A stretch of 8,392 nt of DNA, from assembly GCA_003541675.1 (NCBI GenBank), contig DPMC01000021.1, forward strand, positions 1 to 8,392, given 5' to 3'. Made by a program: the position numbers and the translations under genes. Source of the DNA: Acidimicrobiaceae bacterium (GTDB lineage Bacteria; Actinomycetota; Acidimicrobiia; Acidimicrobiales; MedAcidi-G1). Of the stretch, positions 1-5,119 are shown piece after piece. A model generated the notes under the pieces. That model was not told where the DNA came from. It made no database searches and saw only the letters and a program-made list of their open reading frames with translations. Positions within the stretch are counted from its first letter, which is position 1; each line of letters begins with the position of its first letter.

Positions 1-1
1 G

Positions 2-280
2 GCCGGCACCGTCGAGCGGGTCGATGTCGACACCCGCACCATCACCACCCGCTCAGGCGCCGGCATCGGCGATACCGAGGATCGCATCCGGGAACTGTTC
101 GGTGAACGCATCCACACCACCGCCCTACCCGACGGTTCGGGGAACCTGCTGGCCTACGTCCCCAAGGACGTGGCCGACGCCACCTACCGGGTGATGTTCT
201 TGTCCAACGGCCTCCAGATCACGCGGGTCTGGGCCGGCCGTCTCCCGTGGGCCGAAGAAATCGGCGGTTGCCCCGGCTGA
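2..280 (+). CDS. 3' end of an unrecognised protein (5' partial)
   Basis: This is an open frame from the window edge to a TGA, giving the last 92 residues of a longer protein. The fragment alternates short hydrophobic stretches with charged turns. It contains a segment reading SGAGIGDTEDRIRELFG, followed by a region ending in YRVMFLSNGLQITRVWAG. A 'GxGIGDTxxxIRxxFG' segment followed by a beta-rich tail recalls small secreted or lipoprotein domains seen in actinobacteria, but I cannot name the family and assign no function. The in-frame reading with strong G/C third positions and the clean stop support real coding. It converges on the lipoprotein gene, leaving 19 bp between the two stop codons, and I see no clear terminator there. 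The start, any signal peptide and the true length lie outside the window. Confidence 0.7.
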   Translation, partial: AGTVERVDVDTRTITTRSGAGIGDTEDRIRELFGERIHTTALPDGSGNLLAYVPKDVADATYRVMFLSNGLQITRVWAGRLPWAEEIGGCPG

Positions 281-299
281 GCCCCCCTTTCGCTGCCGG

Positions 300-809
300 T
301 CAGTACCCCTCGGGTAGGTCATGGATGTACTCCCCACAACTCACGAACACCGCGCCGTACCCGAGTCGTTCCCCTACCCCGGATTCCAGGTCAAGGCCGC
401 GGATCCATTCGATGGCCCCTGCGCTGATGGTTCCGTCATGGACGAACACCTCGAGCGGCCCATCCAATGACGCTTCGTAGCGCACCGAACCACCGATGGT
501 GAGGCCCACGTACGGCTGACCGAGGAACCCTTGGATTAGGGCCTCTACCGGTTGGCCGCTATCCGGGTGTTGGCCCACCCCGATGGCTACCACGTCACCA
601 GCCCCCGGCGAGTAACAGGAGAACTCGAGGTCCAGCGTCAGGTCACCGACCTGGATCCAACCGTTGGTCGCTACATCGGACGCCGTTGTCGTTGTCGACG
701 CCGACGCCGACGCCGTTGTGGACCCCGGGGGACCTTCACCCAGACCATCACCGCCACACGCGGCACAAGCCAGAAACACGACCAACACCATCGACGAAAC
801 CCGCCTCAT
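300..809 (-). CDS. Small secreted lipoprotein, possibly LpqH-like
   Basis: The 169-residue product starts with a lipoprotein signal: MRR, a hydrophobic run (residues 7-14) and Cys at 15 and 18. The FLAC and CAAC contexts are both imperfect lipoboxes, and C18 followed by GG is the likelier lipidated Cys. Residues 21-48 are a Ser/Thr/Ala/Gly linker, typical of surface-exposed lipoproteins. The folded part (about 50-169) has two further cysteines, C64 and C157, that could form a disulfide. Its layout (early F-S-C, 'GDVVAIGVG', a late 'SAGAIEW-RGLDL' and a terminal 'FVSC') resembles the mycobacterial 19-kDa antigen (LpqH) group; I infer this from pattern only. It should be anchored to the outer face of the membrane. 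The ATG overlaps the stop of the upstream DUF4031 gene as ATGA, and a strong Shine-Dalgarno precedes it, so the two are probably co-translated. No enzymatic residues are evident. Confidence 0.82.
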   Translation of the reverse strand: MRRVSSMVLVVFLACAACGGDGLGEGPPGSTTASASASTTTTASDVATNGWIQVGDLTLDLEFSCYSPGAGDVVAIGVGQHPDSGQPVEALIQGFLGQPYVGLTIGGSVRYEASLDGPLEVFVHDGTISAGAIEWIRGLDLESGVGERLGYGAVFVSCGEYIHDLPEGY

Positions 810-1372
810 CGCGTCTCCCTCCGACGTGGGGTCAACAACTCGACCAAACGGTCGTCATGGCACCGGACCTCCACACCTGCGGGCACGTCGCCCACCAGCA
901 CCACGCCCTCGTCGTCGTCCACCACCAGAGCGACTTCCGCCCATCGCTGAGAAACCAGTCGATGAAACGCCACCACGTCGACAGACGTCCAACGCGCGTC
1001 TACCCCTTGAAATGCCTCGGCTAGATCACCCGGCACTACCAGATCCATCGAACCGAGGTCAGGTCGGCTCCCCGGAGCCGACCACCGGCCAACCTCCTCC
1101 CACGAACCCGGTCGATCTGGAGCCGCAAGACGGAGCCCGGCAGCCCGCAAGCGCCGAACCAGGTCCCGCCCACGGACCGCCTCGGCGCCCAAGGCAAGGG
1201 CCCGCTCACGCACGTCGGTGGGGATGTCGTAGTGGTCGCCTTGGAAAGCCATACGCCGCAGGCCCAGACGACGGGCGAACGCGTGTAGCTCGGCGACGCT
1301 CTCGTCGCTCACCAGGTGCGCCCATCGGGCGCCCCGCCAGGGCCACACGGCCTCATCGACCAGCACGGTCAT
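806..1372 (-). CDS. DUF4031 domain protein with C-terminal extension
   Basis: The 188-residue product begins MTVLVDEAVWPWRG, the highly conserved opening of DUF4031. Its other conserved blocks follow: W17-AHLVSD, ELHAFA (29-33) and FQGDHYD (43-49), then a basic stretch ending LVRRLRAAGLR (71-81). The domain covers roughly residues 1-83 and its biochemical function is not established. Conserved His, Asp and Trp positions suggest nucleotide or metal binding, which is speculation. Residues 85-188 are an extra region with an acidic turn (VVDDDEG, 151-156) that I do not recognise. The frame is open upstream to 1582, but the family start and loss of coding character place the start at the ATG at 1372. 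No good Shine-Dalgarno precedes it. It is the first gene of a two-gene unit with the lipoprotein and is divergent from the gene at 1469, with 96 bp between. Confidence 0.85.
   Translation of the reverse strand: MTVLVDEAVWPWRGARWAHLVSDESVAELHAFARRLGLRRMAFQGDHYDIPTDVRERALALGAEAVRGRDLVRRLRAAGLRLAAPDRPGSWEEVGRWSAPGSRPDLGSMDLVVPGDLAEAFQGVDARWTSVDVVAFHRLVSQRWAEVALVVDDDEGVVLVGDVPAGVEVRCHDDRLVELLTPRRRETR
815..822 (-). promoter_or_regulatory. Strong ribosome binding site of the lipoprotein gene
   Basis: On the minus strand GGAGGGAG lies 5 nt before the ATG at 809; its GGAGG core lies 8 nt before it. The site sits inside the end of the DUF4031 gene. It fixes the lipoprotein start and allows re-initiation at the ATGA overlap. 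Confidence 0.75.
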
Positions 1373-1468
1373 ACCGACGATGTTGCCCGACCTGCAGCCC
1401 TCGCCGCCACCTTCGCCGTCGATCAGACCGACACCGCGCCCGCGCCAATGAGATGGGAGACTCGCCCC

Positions 1469-1756
1469 ATGGCGCGCAGTTCTCAGCGGGACGATCTCGA
1501 GACAGTGACCCTTCGCCTTCCCGCGTCTCGACCGGTCGGTGATCTGCCGCGGGTTGGCTTGGCCTCCCTGTTGCGGATCCACCGGATCGAACCGTCCGAG
1601 ATCGGCGACCTGGCCTCGTCGCTCCAGGAAATGGCCGCCGAGATGACCGGCGCGGGCTCCGACGTAGTGATCGACTACCGGGTGTCAGCCTCCGAGGTAG
1701 CCATCGATCTCACTGGCGACGGCCGCACCCTTCGAATCAGCGCGCCGCGTTCCTAG
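1469..1756 (+). CDS. Short RsbW/GHKL-like protein, probably degenerate
   Basis: The product is 95 residues. ATG 1469 is preferred because GGGAGA lies 8 nt upstream; an in-frame ATG at 1448 is the alternative. The layout is a beta strand (ETVTLRLPAS, 11-20), a helix with R-VGLASLLR (28-36), a second helix starting EIGDLASSLQEM (44-55), then a beta hairpin with VVIDYRV and EVAIDLTGDGR (66-86). This order ('LPAS', 'LAxLLR', 'EIxDL') resembles the N-terminal half of serine-kinase/anti-sigma ATPases (RsbW, SpoIIAB, GHKL fold). The expected N-box Asn (E-x3-N) is absent and the protein ends before the ATP lid and G boxes, so it is unlikely to bind ATP. It could be a partner-binding remnant. The family call is weak, but the gene looks real. 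Its last 20 bp overlap the tail of the methyltransferase gene on the opposite strand. Confidence 0.65.
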   Translation: MARSSQRDDLETVTLRLPASRPVGDLPRVGLASLLRIHRIEPSEIGDLASSLQEMAAEMTGAGSDVVIDYRVSASEVAIDLTGDGRTLRISAPRS

Positions 1757-2414
1757 ATTCTCGACGCACCACAGCCCACGTGGCTTCACCTACGGTCGAG
1801 GTGACGGCCCGCCACGACGATCCGGTGGCCGATTCGAGCGACGCCACCACTGCCTCACATGACAGGTGGATCGGCGTCTCCGGTCCCCGGCTATTCACCC
1901 AGACCACGAAACCGTCGTCAGCTAGGCACCGGTCGACCTCAGCGGCGAACAGGAACATGTTCTGCAGGATCAGGACGTCGACGATGCTGTCGGCCAAAGG
2001 CAGAGCTGAACCATCGGCGCACATCAGCGGTGGCGCTCCGTCCACCGCGTGGCTGAGCATCCCCCACGAAAGGTCAGCCGCCACGTAGCAATCGAACCGA
2101 TCCCGCAGGTCACGTGCCGATATGCACGTCCCGGCACCCAGCTCGAGCACCGTCCGCCCGGCCACCGCTCCCCGGTCCAGGGCATCCAGTAACGGCGCGT
2201 TGCGACTCGGATGGTCACGGGTCGCCGTCCAGTCCGGGGCCAGTGAGTCAAACAACGTCCGGACCTCACCGACCAGCGAGCCGTCCCATGTGCCCGCTTC
2301 AACACCGGCTCCGGCCACCAGTTCGGTGACCTCGCGCATCCGGTGGTTGACCACTGTTCCCCGGGTGCCCTCGTCGACCCCGTCAAGGCCAGGCAGTTCC
2401 TCGATCGTGCCCAC
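1737..2414 (-). CDS. Class I SAM-dependent methyltransferase
   Basis: The 225-residue product has a Rossmann-type methyltransferase core. Motif I is VLELGAGT (89-96). An acidic residue in AADLS (D114) after the second strand should bind the ribose of S-adenosylmethionine. ADGSALPLADSIVDVLILQN (133-152) matches the 'D-x-LPF-D-x-FD' segment of methyltransferase family 11. The strand FVVWVNSRG (169-177) follows a 'drCLaddG' turn. Residues 1-85 are a separate helical cap. The substrate is unknown; small-molecule methylation is typical of the fold. Start: GTG at 2414, 17 bp after the dut stop, with no clear Shine-Dalgarno, which suggests translation coupled to dut. ATG 2339 is a shorter alternative but would remove part of the cap. 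It is probably the second gene of a dut operon, and its 3' end overlaps the gene at 1469-1756 by 20 bp. Confidence 0.85.
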   Translation of the reverse strand: MGTIEELPGLDGVDEGTRGTVVNHRMREVTELVAGAGVEAGTWDGSLVGEVRTLFDSLAPDWTATRDHPSRNAPLLDALDRGAVAGRTVLELGAGTCISARDLRDRFDCYVAADLSWGMLSHAVDGAPPLMCADGSALPLADSIVDVLILQNMFLFAAEVDRCLADDGFVVWVNSRGPETPIHLSCEAVVASLESATGSSWRAVTSTVGEATWAVVRRESRNAAR

Positions 2415-2431
2415 GTACCGGACCGTTGGAG

Positions 2432-2869
2432 TCAGCGGCCGGTCGACCCGAAGCCGCCCTCGCCCCGTTCAGATGGAGGGAGCTCGTCGACCTCGGCGAA
2501 TCGGCATTCCTCGACCCGCTGGATCACCAGTTGGGCGATGCGTTCGCCGCGAACCACTTCAAAGGGATCGGTGGGATCGGTGTTGACGAGCAGGACCTTC
2601 AGCTCCCCCCGGTAGCCCGAGTCGATGAGGCCCGGCGTGTTCAGACAGGTCACGCCGTGTTTCAGCGCCAGACCGCTGCGGGGCTGAACGAACCCGGCGT
2701 ACCCCCAAGGGATGGCGATGGCCGCGCCGGTGGACACCAGGGCGCGACCCCCGCCGGGCGCCAACGTGACGTCCTCGGCGGCCACCAGATCCGCTCCAGC
2801 GTCACCCTCGCGGGCATAGGTCGGAAGGGGCAGGTCATCGACCAGTCGAAGCAGGGGAATCTTGAGCAC
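2432..2869 (-). CDS. dut: dUTP diphosphatase (dUTPase)
   Basis: The 145-residue enzyme hydrolyses dUTP to dUMP and diphosphate, keeping uracil out of DNA and supplying dUMP for thymidylate synthesis. All five motifs of the trimeric family are visible: motif 1 AGADLVA, motif 2 [10 protein letters not shown], motif 3 [16 protein letters not shown] with the catalytic Asp, motif 4 ERIAQLVIQ, and the mobile C-terminal motif 5 [11 protein letters not shown]. The frame is open to an ATG at 2944, but homologues begin at the segment LKIPLLRL, matching the GTG at 2869, and length then fits the usual 140-155. AGGG lies 8 nt upstream, and the same bases form a TAGGGT box 7 nt before the GTG, so the mRNA may be leaderless. 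It is divergent from orn and followed 17 bp later by the methyltransferase gene. Confidence 0.96.
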   Translation of the reverse strand: MLKIPLLRLVDDLPLPTYAREGDAGADLVAAEDVTLAPGGGRALVSTGAAIAIPWGYAGFVQPRSGLALKHGVTCLNTPGLIDSGYRGELKVLLVNTDPTDPFEVVRGERIAQLVIQRVEECRFAEVDELPPSERGEGGFGSTGR

Positions 2870-2876
2870 GGCGGCG

Positions 2877-2882
2877 ACCCTA
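2877..2882 (-). promoter_or_regulatory. Putative -10 box for leaderless dut transcription
   Basis: TAGGGT on the minus strand ends exactly 7 nt before the dut GTG. A TANNNT box at this distance places the transcription start at or next to the start codon. No convincing -35 element is seen. The AGGG within it could instead act as a Shine-Dalgarno if transcription starts further upstream. Confidence 0.45.
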
Positions 2883-2951
2883 GCCCCCGACCCCAGCCCA
2901 CTCACCGGCTGGTCCCGGGCTGGCGCCGGACTGAGGCAAGGCACGACGACC

Positions 2952-2957
2952 TAGGAT
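2952..2957 (+). promoter_or_regulatory. Putative -10 box for leaderless orn transcription
   Basis: TAGGAT ends exactly 7 nt before the orn GTG, the same geometry as the divergent dut box on the other strand. The 95-bp dut-orn interval would then hold two divergent leaderless promoters. AGGA inside the box could alternatively serve as a Shine-Dalgarno with an 8-nt spacer. Confidence 0.45.
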
Positions 2958-2964
2958 CGGCGCC

Positions 2965-3510
2965 GTGCTGGCATGGATGGACCTCGAGATGACCGGACTG
3001 GATCTCGAGTCCGACGTAATCGTCGAGATCGCGACCCTGGTCACCGACGACGACCTCACCATCGTGGCCGAGGGCCCGGACCTGGTGGTCCACCAGCCAC
3101 CCGAGGTTCTGGACCGCATGGGCGACTTCGTGAGGACCATGCACACCAAGAGCGGCCTGCTGGACGCCATTACCGCCTCGTCAACCACGTTGGCCGAAGC
3201 TGGCGATGCCACGATGGCCTTCCTCAAGCAACATATTCCCGAAGCCCAAACCGTGCCGCTGTGCGGCAACTCGATCGGTACCGACCGACGCTTCCTACTC
3301 CGTTGGCTTCCCGAGATCGAGGAGTTCCTGCACTACCGGTCGGTCGACGTGTCGACTGTCAAGGAACTAGCCCGGCGCTGGCACCCGGAGGCCGTCAAGT
3401 CGGCACCCGAGAAGGCCGGCGGCCACCGGGCCATGGACGACATCCGGGAATCGGTGGCCGAACTGCGCCACTACCGAGCGGCGCTCTTTCCCTCCTCGCC
3501 CGACGCCTGA
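2965..3510 (+). CDS. orn: Oligoribonuclease (DEDDh 3'-5' exonuclease)
   Basis: The 181-residue product degrades short oligoribonucleotides, chiefly diribonucleotides including pGpG from c-di-GMP turnover, to mononucleotides in the cytoplasm. The DEDDh motifs are intact. Exo I is WMDLEMTGLD, with D6 and E8 as metal ligands. Exo II is CGNSIGTDRRFL, with D107. Exo III is GGHRAMDDIRES, with H154 and D158/D159. The 'VSTVKELARRWHPE' segment before Exo III is also typical of Orn, and the length matches the family. The start is GTG at 2965, giving the usual opening (M)LxWMDLEMTG; later in-frame ATGs would cut into the Exo I strand. It is divergent from dut. A second open frame runs through the whole gene but is a high-GC shadow. 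The MBL hydrolase gene follows 71 bp later with its own candidate promoter. Confidence 0.96.
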   Translation: MLAWMDLEMTGLDLESDVIVEIATLVTDDDLTIVAEGPDLVVHQPPEVLDRMGDFVRTMHTKSGLLDAITASSTTLAEAGDATMAFLKQHIPEAQTVPLCGNSIGTDRRFLLRWLPEIEEFLHYRSVDVSTVKELARRWHPEAVKSAPEKAGGHRAMDDIRESVAELRHYRAALFPSSPDA

Positions 3511-3531
3511 ACTCGTCCGGCGCCCATTGCT

Positions 3532-3551
3532 GGCCCAGCGCCGCTTGGGCC
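3532..3551 (+). terminator. Weak hairpin between orn and the MBL hydrolase gene
   Basis: GGCCCA (3532-3537) and TGGGCC (3546-3551) form a 6-bp stem with an 8-nt loop, starting about 20 nt after the orn stop. No U-tract follows. It may be a weak U-less terminator, or chance in GC-rich DNA. Confidence 0.25.
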
Positions 3552-3569
3552 CGTTCAGAGGCCCCCTCC

Positions 3570-3575
3570 TATGGT
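3570..3575 (+). promoter_or_regulatory. Putative -10 box for the MBL hydrolase gene
   Basis: TATGGT (4 of 6 matches to TATAAT) ends 6 nt before the GTG at 3582, so transcription would start at or almost at the start codon. A TTGGGC at 3545-3550 is a possible -35 element with a long 19-nt spacer. Confidence 0.4.
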
Positions 3576-3581
3576 GACGCC

Positions 3582-4685
3582 GTGACCGACCCCTCCTGTT
3601 CCCATACCGATCAGCCACAAGATCGGCCGGTCCGGCAGGAGCAGGAACCAGCCTCGACCGAGGTCACCGAACTGGCCTCCGGGCTATACCGGCTTCAGCT
3701 CCCTATCTCGATGCCCGGCCTCGGCCACGTCAACTGTTACGCGCTTGAGGACACCGACGGATTCACCCTGGTGGACCCCGGCCTGCCCAGCCTCGAGTCG
3801 TGGAACGCCCTCGGCCACCTTCTGGCTCAGCTGGGCACCGACCACAGTCGGGTCCACACCGCGGTGGTCACCCACAGTCACCCCGATCACTTCGGCGGTG
3901 TACACCGTCTCCGCGATGACCACGGCACCCGGGTCCTTACCCACGCCGACTTCCGATCGGTGTGGATGGACATGGCGATCGACGAGGAGATGGACTCCGG
4001 CGACCTGGATCTGGCCGACGACGAGGACCTCGAACGGGTCCGATCCATGATGAGCCGCCCCACCCCATGGGGCGCTACCCGATCCGCACCACCGGCCACT
4101 GAACTTCGCAAGTGGTCGGAGATGGACGTGACCGGTGGATCGAAGTCATGGCGTGTCCCCGAGCCGTCCGACACGGTGGTCGACGGCGAGGAGGTCTTGC
4201 TCGGCGGGCGAACCTGGCTGGCCGTCCACACCCCGGGCCACACGCACGACCACCTCTGCCTCTACGACCCGGCCGACGGGATCCTGCTCTCGGGAGACCA
4301 CGTACTACCTACCATCACCCCCCACATCAACGGCATCGGCCCAATGGACGATCCGTTGGCCACCTTCTTCCGCTCGTTGGAACGGATGAAGGAGCTCCCC
4401 GGGCTGGAGCACGTCCTACCGGCGCACGGTCACCCGTTCACCAACGTGGCCGAGAGGGTGGACCACATCATCGACCACCACGGGGAACGTCTCGACGTCA
4501 TCCGTGAGGCCGGCGAAGACATGGGATCAGGCACCGTGGAAGCCTTCATGCAACGACTCTTCAAGGAGCGTTCGTGGGGCGACATGGCGGCTAGCGAGAC
4601 CTACGCCCACCTCGAGCACCTGCGAATCCTGGGCCAGGCGACCCGGGACGAAGTCGCAGGTCAGACAATGTATTCGACCAGCTGA
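3582..4685 (+). CDS. MBL-fold metallo-hydrolase with C-terminal winged-helix-like region
   Basis: The 367-residue product has the metallo-beta-lactamase fold. Zinc ligands are visible: H98, H100, D102 and H103 in THSHPDHFGG, H220 in HTPGHTHDH, D239 in LLSGDH, and H282 in LPAHGHP. The core begins at GHVNCYALE (48-56) and VDPGLPS (64-70). Residues 125-200 are an insertion rich in acidic residues between the second and third metal motifs. Residues 290-355 (AERVDHIIDHHGERLDVI to AYAHLEHLR-type helices) look like the winged-helix C-terminus of LACTB2-type hydrolases. Substrates in this group include thioesters such as S-lactoylglutathione and, for LACTB2, single-stranded RNA, so the function cannot be fixed here. 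Residues 1-27 are low-complexity and polar. GTG 3582 is the only reasonable start; the frame runs on upstream through orn only as a shadow. The AT-rich whiB7 upstream element begins at its stop codon. Confidence 0.9.
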   Translation: MTDPSCSHTDQPQDRPVRQEQEPASTEVTELASGLYRLQLPISMPGLGHVNCYALEDTDGFTLVDPGLPSLESWNALGHLLAQLGTDHSRVHTAVVTHSHPDHFGGVHRLRDDHGTRVLTHADFRSVWMDMAIDEEMDSGDLDLADDEDLERVRSMMSRPTPWGATRSAPPATELRKWSEMDVTGGSKSWRVPEPSDTVVDGEEVLLGGRTWLAVHTPGHTHDHLCLYDPADGILLSGDHVLPTITPHINGIGPMDDPLATFFRSLERMKELPGLEHVLPAHGHPFTNVAERVDHIIDHHGERLDVIREAGEDMGSGTVEAFMQRLFKERSWGDMAASETYAHLEHLRILGQATRDEVAGQTMYSTS

Positions 4686-4724
4686 TTTAATCATTTGACC
4701 GAGGTAACCCCGGTCGACTCGGAT
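4685..4724 (+). promoter_or_regulatory. Candidate autoregulated whiB7 promoter
   Basis: ATTTAATCAT (4685-4694), the most AT-rich patch in this GC-rich neighbourhood, directly abuts TTGACC (4695-4700), a 5-of-6 match to the -35 consensus. After 18 nt comes TCGGAT (4719-4724), a poor -10 candidate. In mycobacteria WhiB7 bound to SigA activates promoters with an AT-rich patch immediately upstream of the -35 box, including its own. The arrangement here fits that rule. The -10 box is the weak point, and the transcription start (about 4731) is inferred. Confidence 0.5.
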
Positions 4725-4729
4725 GGAGA

Positions 4730-4764
4730 CCGGTCAGACGCCTCTATCGTGGATGTCTGACCGG
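4730..4764 (+). repeat. Inverted repeat at the 5' end of the whiB7 leader
   Basis: CCGGTCAGAC (4730-4739) and GTCTGACCGG (4755-4764) are perfect 10-bp complements separated by 15 nt. At or near the predicted transcript 5' end this would fold into a stable stem, which could protect the leader RNA. As DNA it could be an operator. No U-tract follows, so it is unlikely to be an intrinsic terminator. Confidence 0.6.
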
Positions 4765-4794
4765 GTGGCAACCGCCGCCCATCTACCCAGCCAC

Positions 4795-4798
4795 AGGA
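4795..4798 (+). promoter_or_regulatory. Shine-Dalgarno of the leader ORF
   Basis: AGGA lies 8 nt before the ATG at 4807, an ideal distance. It decides between this start and the in-frame ATGs at 4753 and 4723, neither of which has a comparable site. Confidence 0.6.
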
Positions 4799-4806
4799 CA
4801 GTTTCC

Positions 4807-4998
4807 ATGTACGAGCTTCACTGCCACCGCCACGGCCTTTCGACCGGCGTGCACGTGTCCTCGTCGCGCCTGCATACGGCTCATCACTCGGTGAAGCCGA
4901 GTATTTCGTGGCATGTCGATTCCTCGACGTTCATGAACACCTATCGGACCACCGGTTTCACCAAGACCGGCCAGCGGCCCCGGGGAGCGAACAGCTGA
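4807..4998 (+). CDS. Leader ORF (uORF) of whiB7, 63 residues
   Basis: I recognise no family for this product. It opens MYELHCHRHG and has eight His among its first 36 residues and none afterwards. The rest is rich in Ser and Thr and ends in a basic tail (KTGQRPRGANS). Only 12 of 63 codons end in A or T, consistent with coding in this genome. A good Shine-Dalgarno precedes the ATG. The ORF ends 27 nt before the intrinsic terminator upstream of whiB7, and its codons 55-60 form one strand of the candidate antiterminator, so its translation probably controls read-through. The TGA stop lies in a 14-bp palindrome. At 63 residues it is long for an attenuator leader peptide, so the peptide itself may matter. 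Starts at 4753 or 4723 would lengthen it, but 4723 lies upstream of the predicted transcription start. Confidence 0.6.
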   Translation: MYELHCHRHGLSTGVHVSSSRLHTAHHSVKPSISWHVDSSTFMNTYRTTGFTKTGQRPRGANS

Positions 4999-5034
4999 TC
5001 AGCTGAACGCAGATCCACCCCCCGAGGCCGCCGG
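4971..5034 (+). promoter_or_regulatory. Candidate antiterminator hairpin
   Basis: CCAGCGGCCCCGGGG (4971-4985) can pair with CCCCGAGGCCGCCGG (5020-5034). Thirteen of 15 positions pair, all G-C, with mismatches at 4973/5032 and 4980/5025. The 34-nt loop contains the palindrome at the uORF stop. The 3' strand overlaps 10 of the 11 bases of the terminator 5' arm, so the two structures exclude each other. The 5' strand is within the last codons of the leader ORF, where a terminating ribosome would cover it. Confidence 0.6.
4992..5005. repeat. 14-bp perfect palindrome over the uORF stop codon
   Basis: CAGCTGATCAGCTG equals its own reverse complement and includes the TGA stop (4996-4998) of the leader ORF. 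In RNA only a tight hairpin could form, within the loop of the candidate antiterminator. As duplex DNA it could be a symmetric protein site. Confidence 0.6.
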
Positions 5035-5062
5035 AGAAATCCGGCGGCCTTCTTCGTTTTTC
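5025..5062 (+). terminator. Intrinsic terminator upstream of whiB7
   Basis: AGGCCGCCGGA (5025-5035) and TCCGGCGGCCT (5040-5050) form a perfect 11-bp stem closed by a GAAA tetraloop (5036-5039, GNRA type). The stem is followed by TTCTTCGTTTTTC, a U-rich tail. This is the clearest intrinsic terminator in the window. It lies inside the leader, 57 nt before the whiB7 start, which is the position expected for attenuation. Confidence 0.9.
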
Positions 5063-5077
5063 AAACCGGTTTTCAAA
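5058..5077 (+). repeat. 12-nt spaced direct repeat with nested palindrome
   Basis: TTTTCAAA occurs at 5058-5065 and again at 5070-5077. The junction forms the palindrome AAACCGGTTT (5063-5072). It lies between the terminator U-tract and the whiB7 start. Function unknown; possible protein-binding site. Confidence 0.45.
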
Positions 5078-5119
5078 TCCAACTCCCCCAAGACCAGCGA
5101 CCCAGAGAGCAGCGAGACC

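Larger units (their letters stand above)
4731..5119 (+). promoter_or_regulatory. whiB7 leader RNA with a ribosome-controlled attenuator
   Basis: This roughly 390-nt leader holds, in order, a 5' hairpin, a 63-codon ORF with Shine-Dalgarno, an antiterminator segment, an intrinsic terminator and a 57-nt spacer before the whiB7 start. Terminator and antiterminator are mutually exclusive because both use 5025-5034. Normal translation to the stop at 4998 would cover the 5' antiterminator strand and let the terminator form. A ribosome stalled earlier, for example by a translation inhibitor, would leave that strand free and allow read-through into whiB7. uORF-dependent attenuation is known for mycobacterial whiB7 and streptomycete wblC. 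Its application here is inferred from the layout and my base-pairing count. The 5' end depends on the promoter guess. Confidence 0.68.

Noticed and set aside
679..719. Short GACGCC-type repeats around 696-714 and a duplicated GACGCCGTTGT
   Set aside because: They encode the Ser/Ala/Thr linker of the lipoprotein. This is ordinary low-complexity linker coding, not a CRISPR or mobile repeat.
664..1542. 292-codon plus-strand ORF opposite the lipoprotein and DUF4031 genes
   Set aside because: The product is low-complexity Pro/Arg-rich, and the opposite strand encodes a recognisable DUF4031 protein. It is an antisense shadow.
1373..1582. N-terminal extension of the DUF4031 protein to 1582
   Set aside because: The family begins at MTVLVDE. 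The extension is antisense to the start of the gene at 1469 and has shadow-like composition.
2870..2944. N-terminal extension of Dut to the ATG at 2944
   Set aside because: The extra 25 residues match nothing in the dUTPase family. The GTG at 2869 gives the usual N-terminus and length.
2973..3581. Continuous open frame upstream of the MBL hydrolase, running through orn
   Set aside because: It is the shifted frame of orn in GC-rich DNA. Its translation is Arg/Gly/Pro-rich and shows no domain, whereas orn in the overlapping frame has all DEDDh motifs.
4723..4806. Longer leader ORF starting at ATG 4723 or ATG 4753
   Set aside because: 4723 overlaps the -10 candidate, and neither start has a Shine-Dalgarno as good as the AGGA before 4807. 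4753 cannot be fully excluded.
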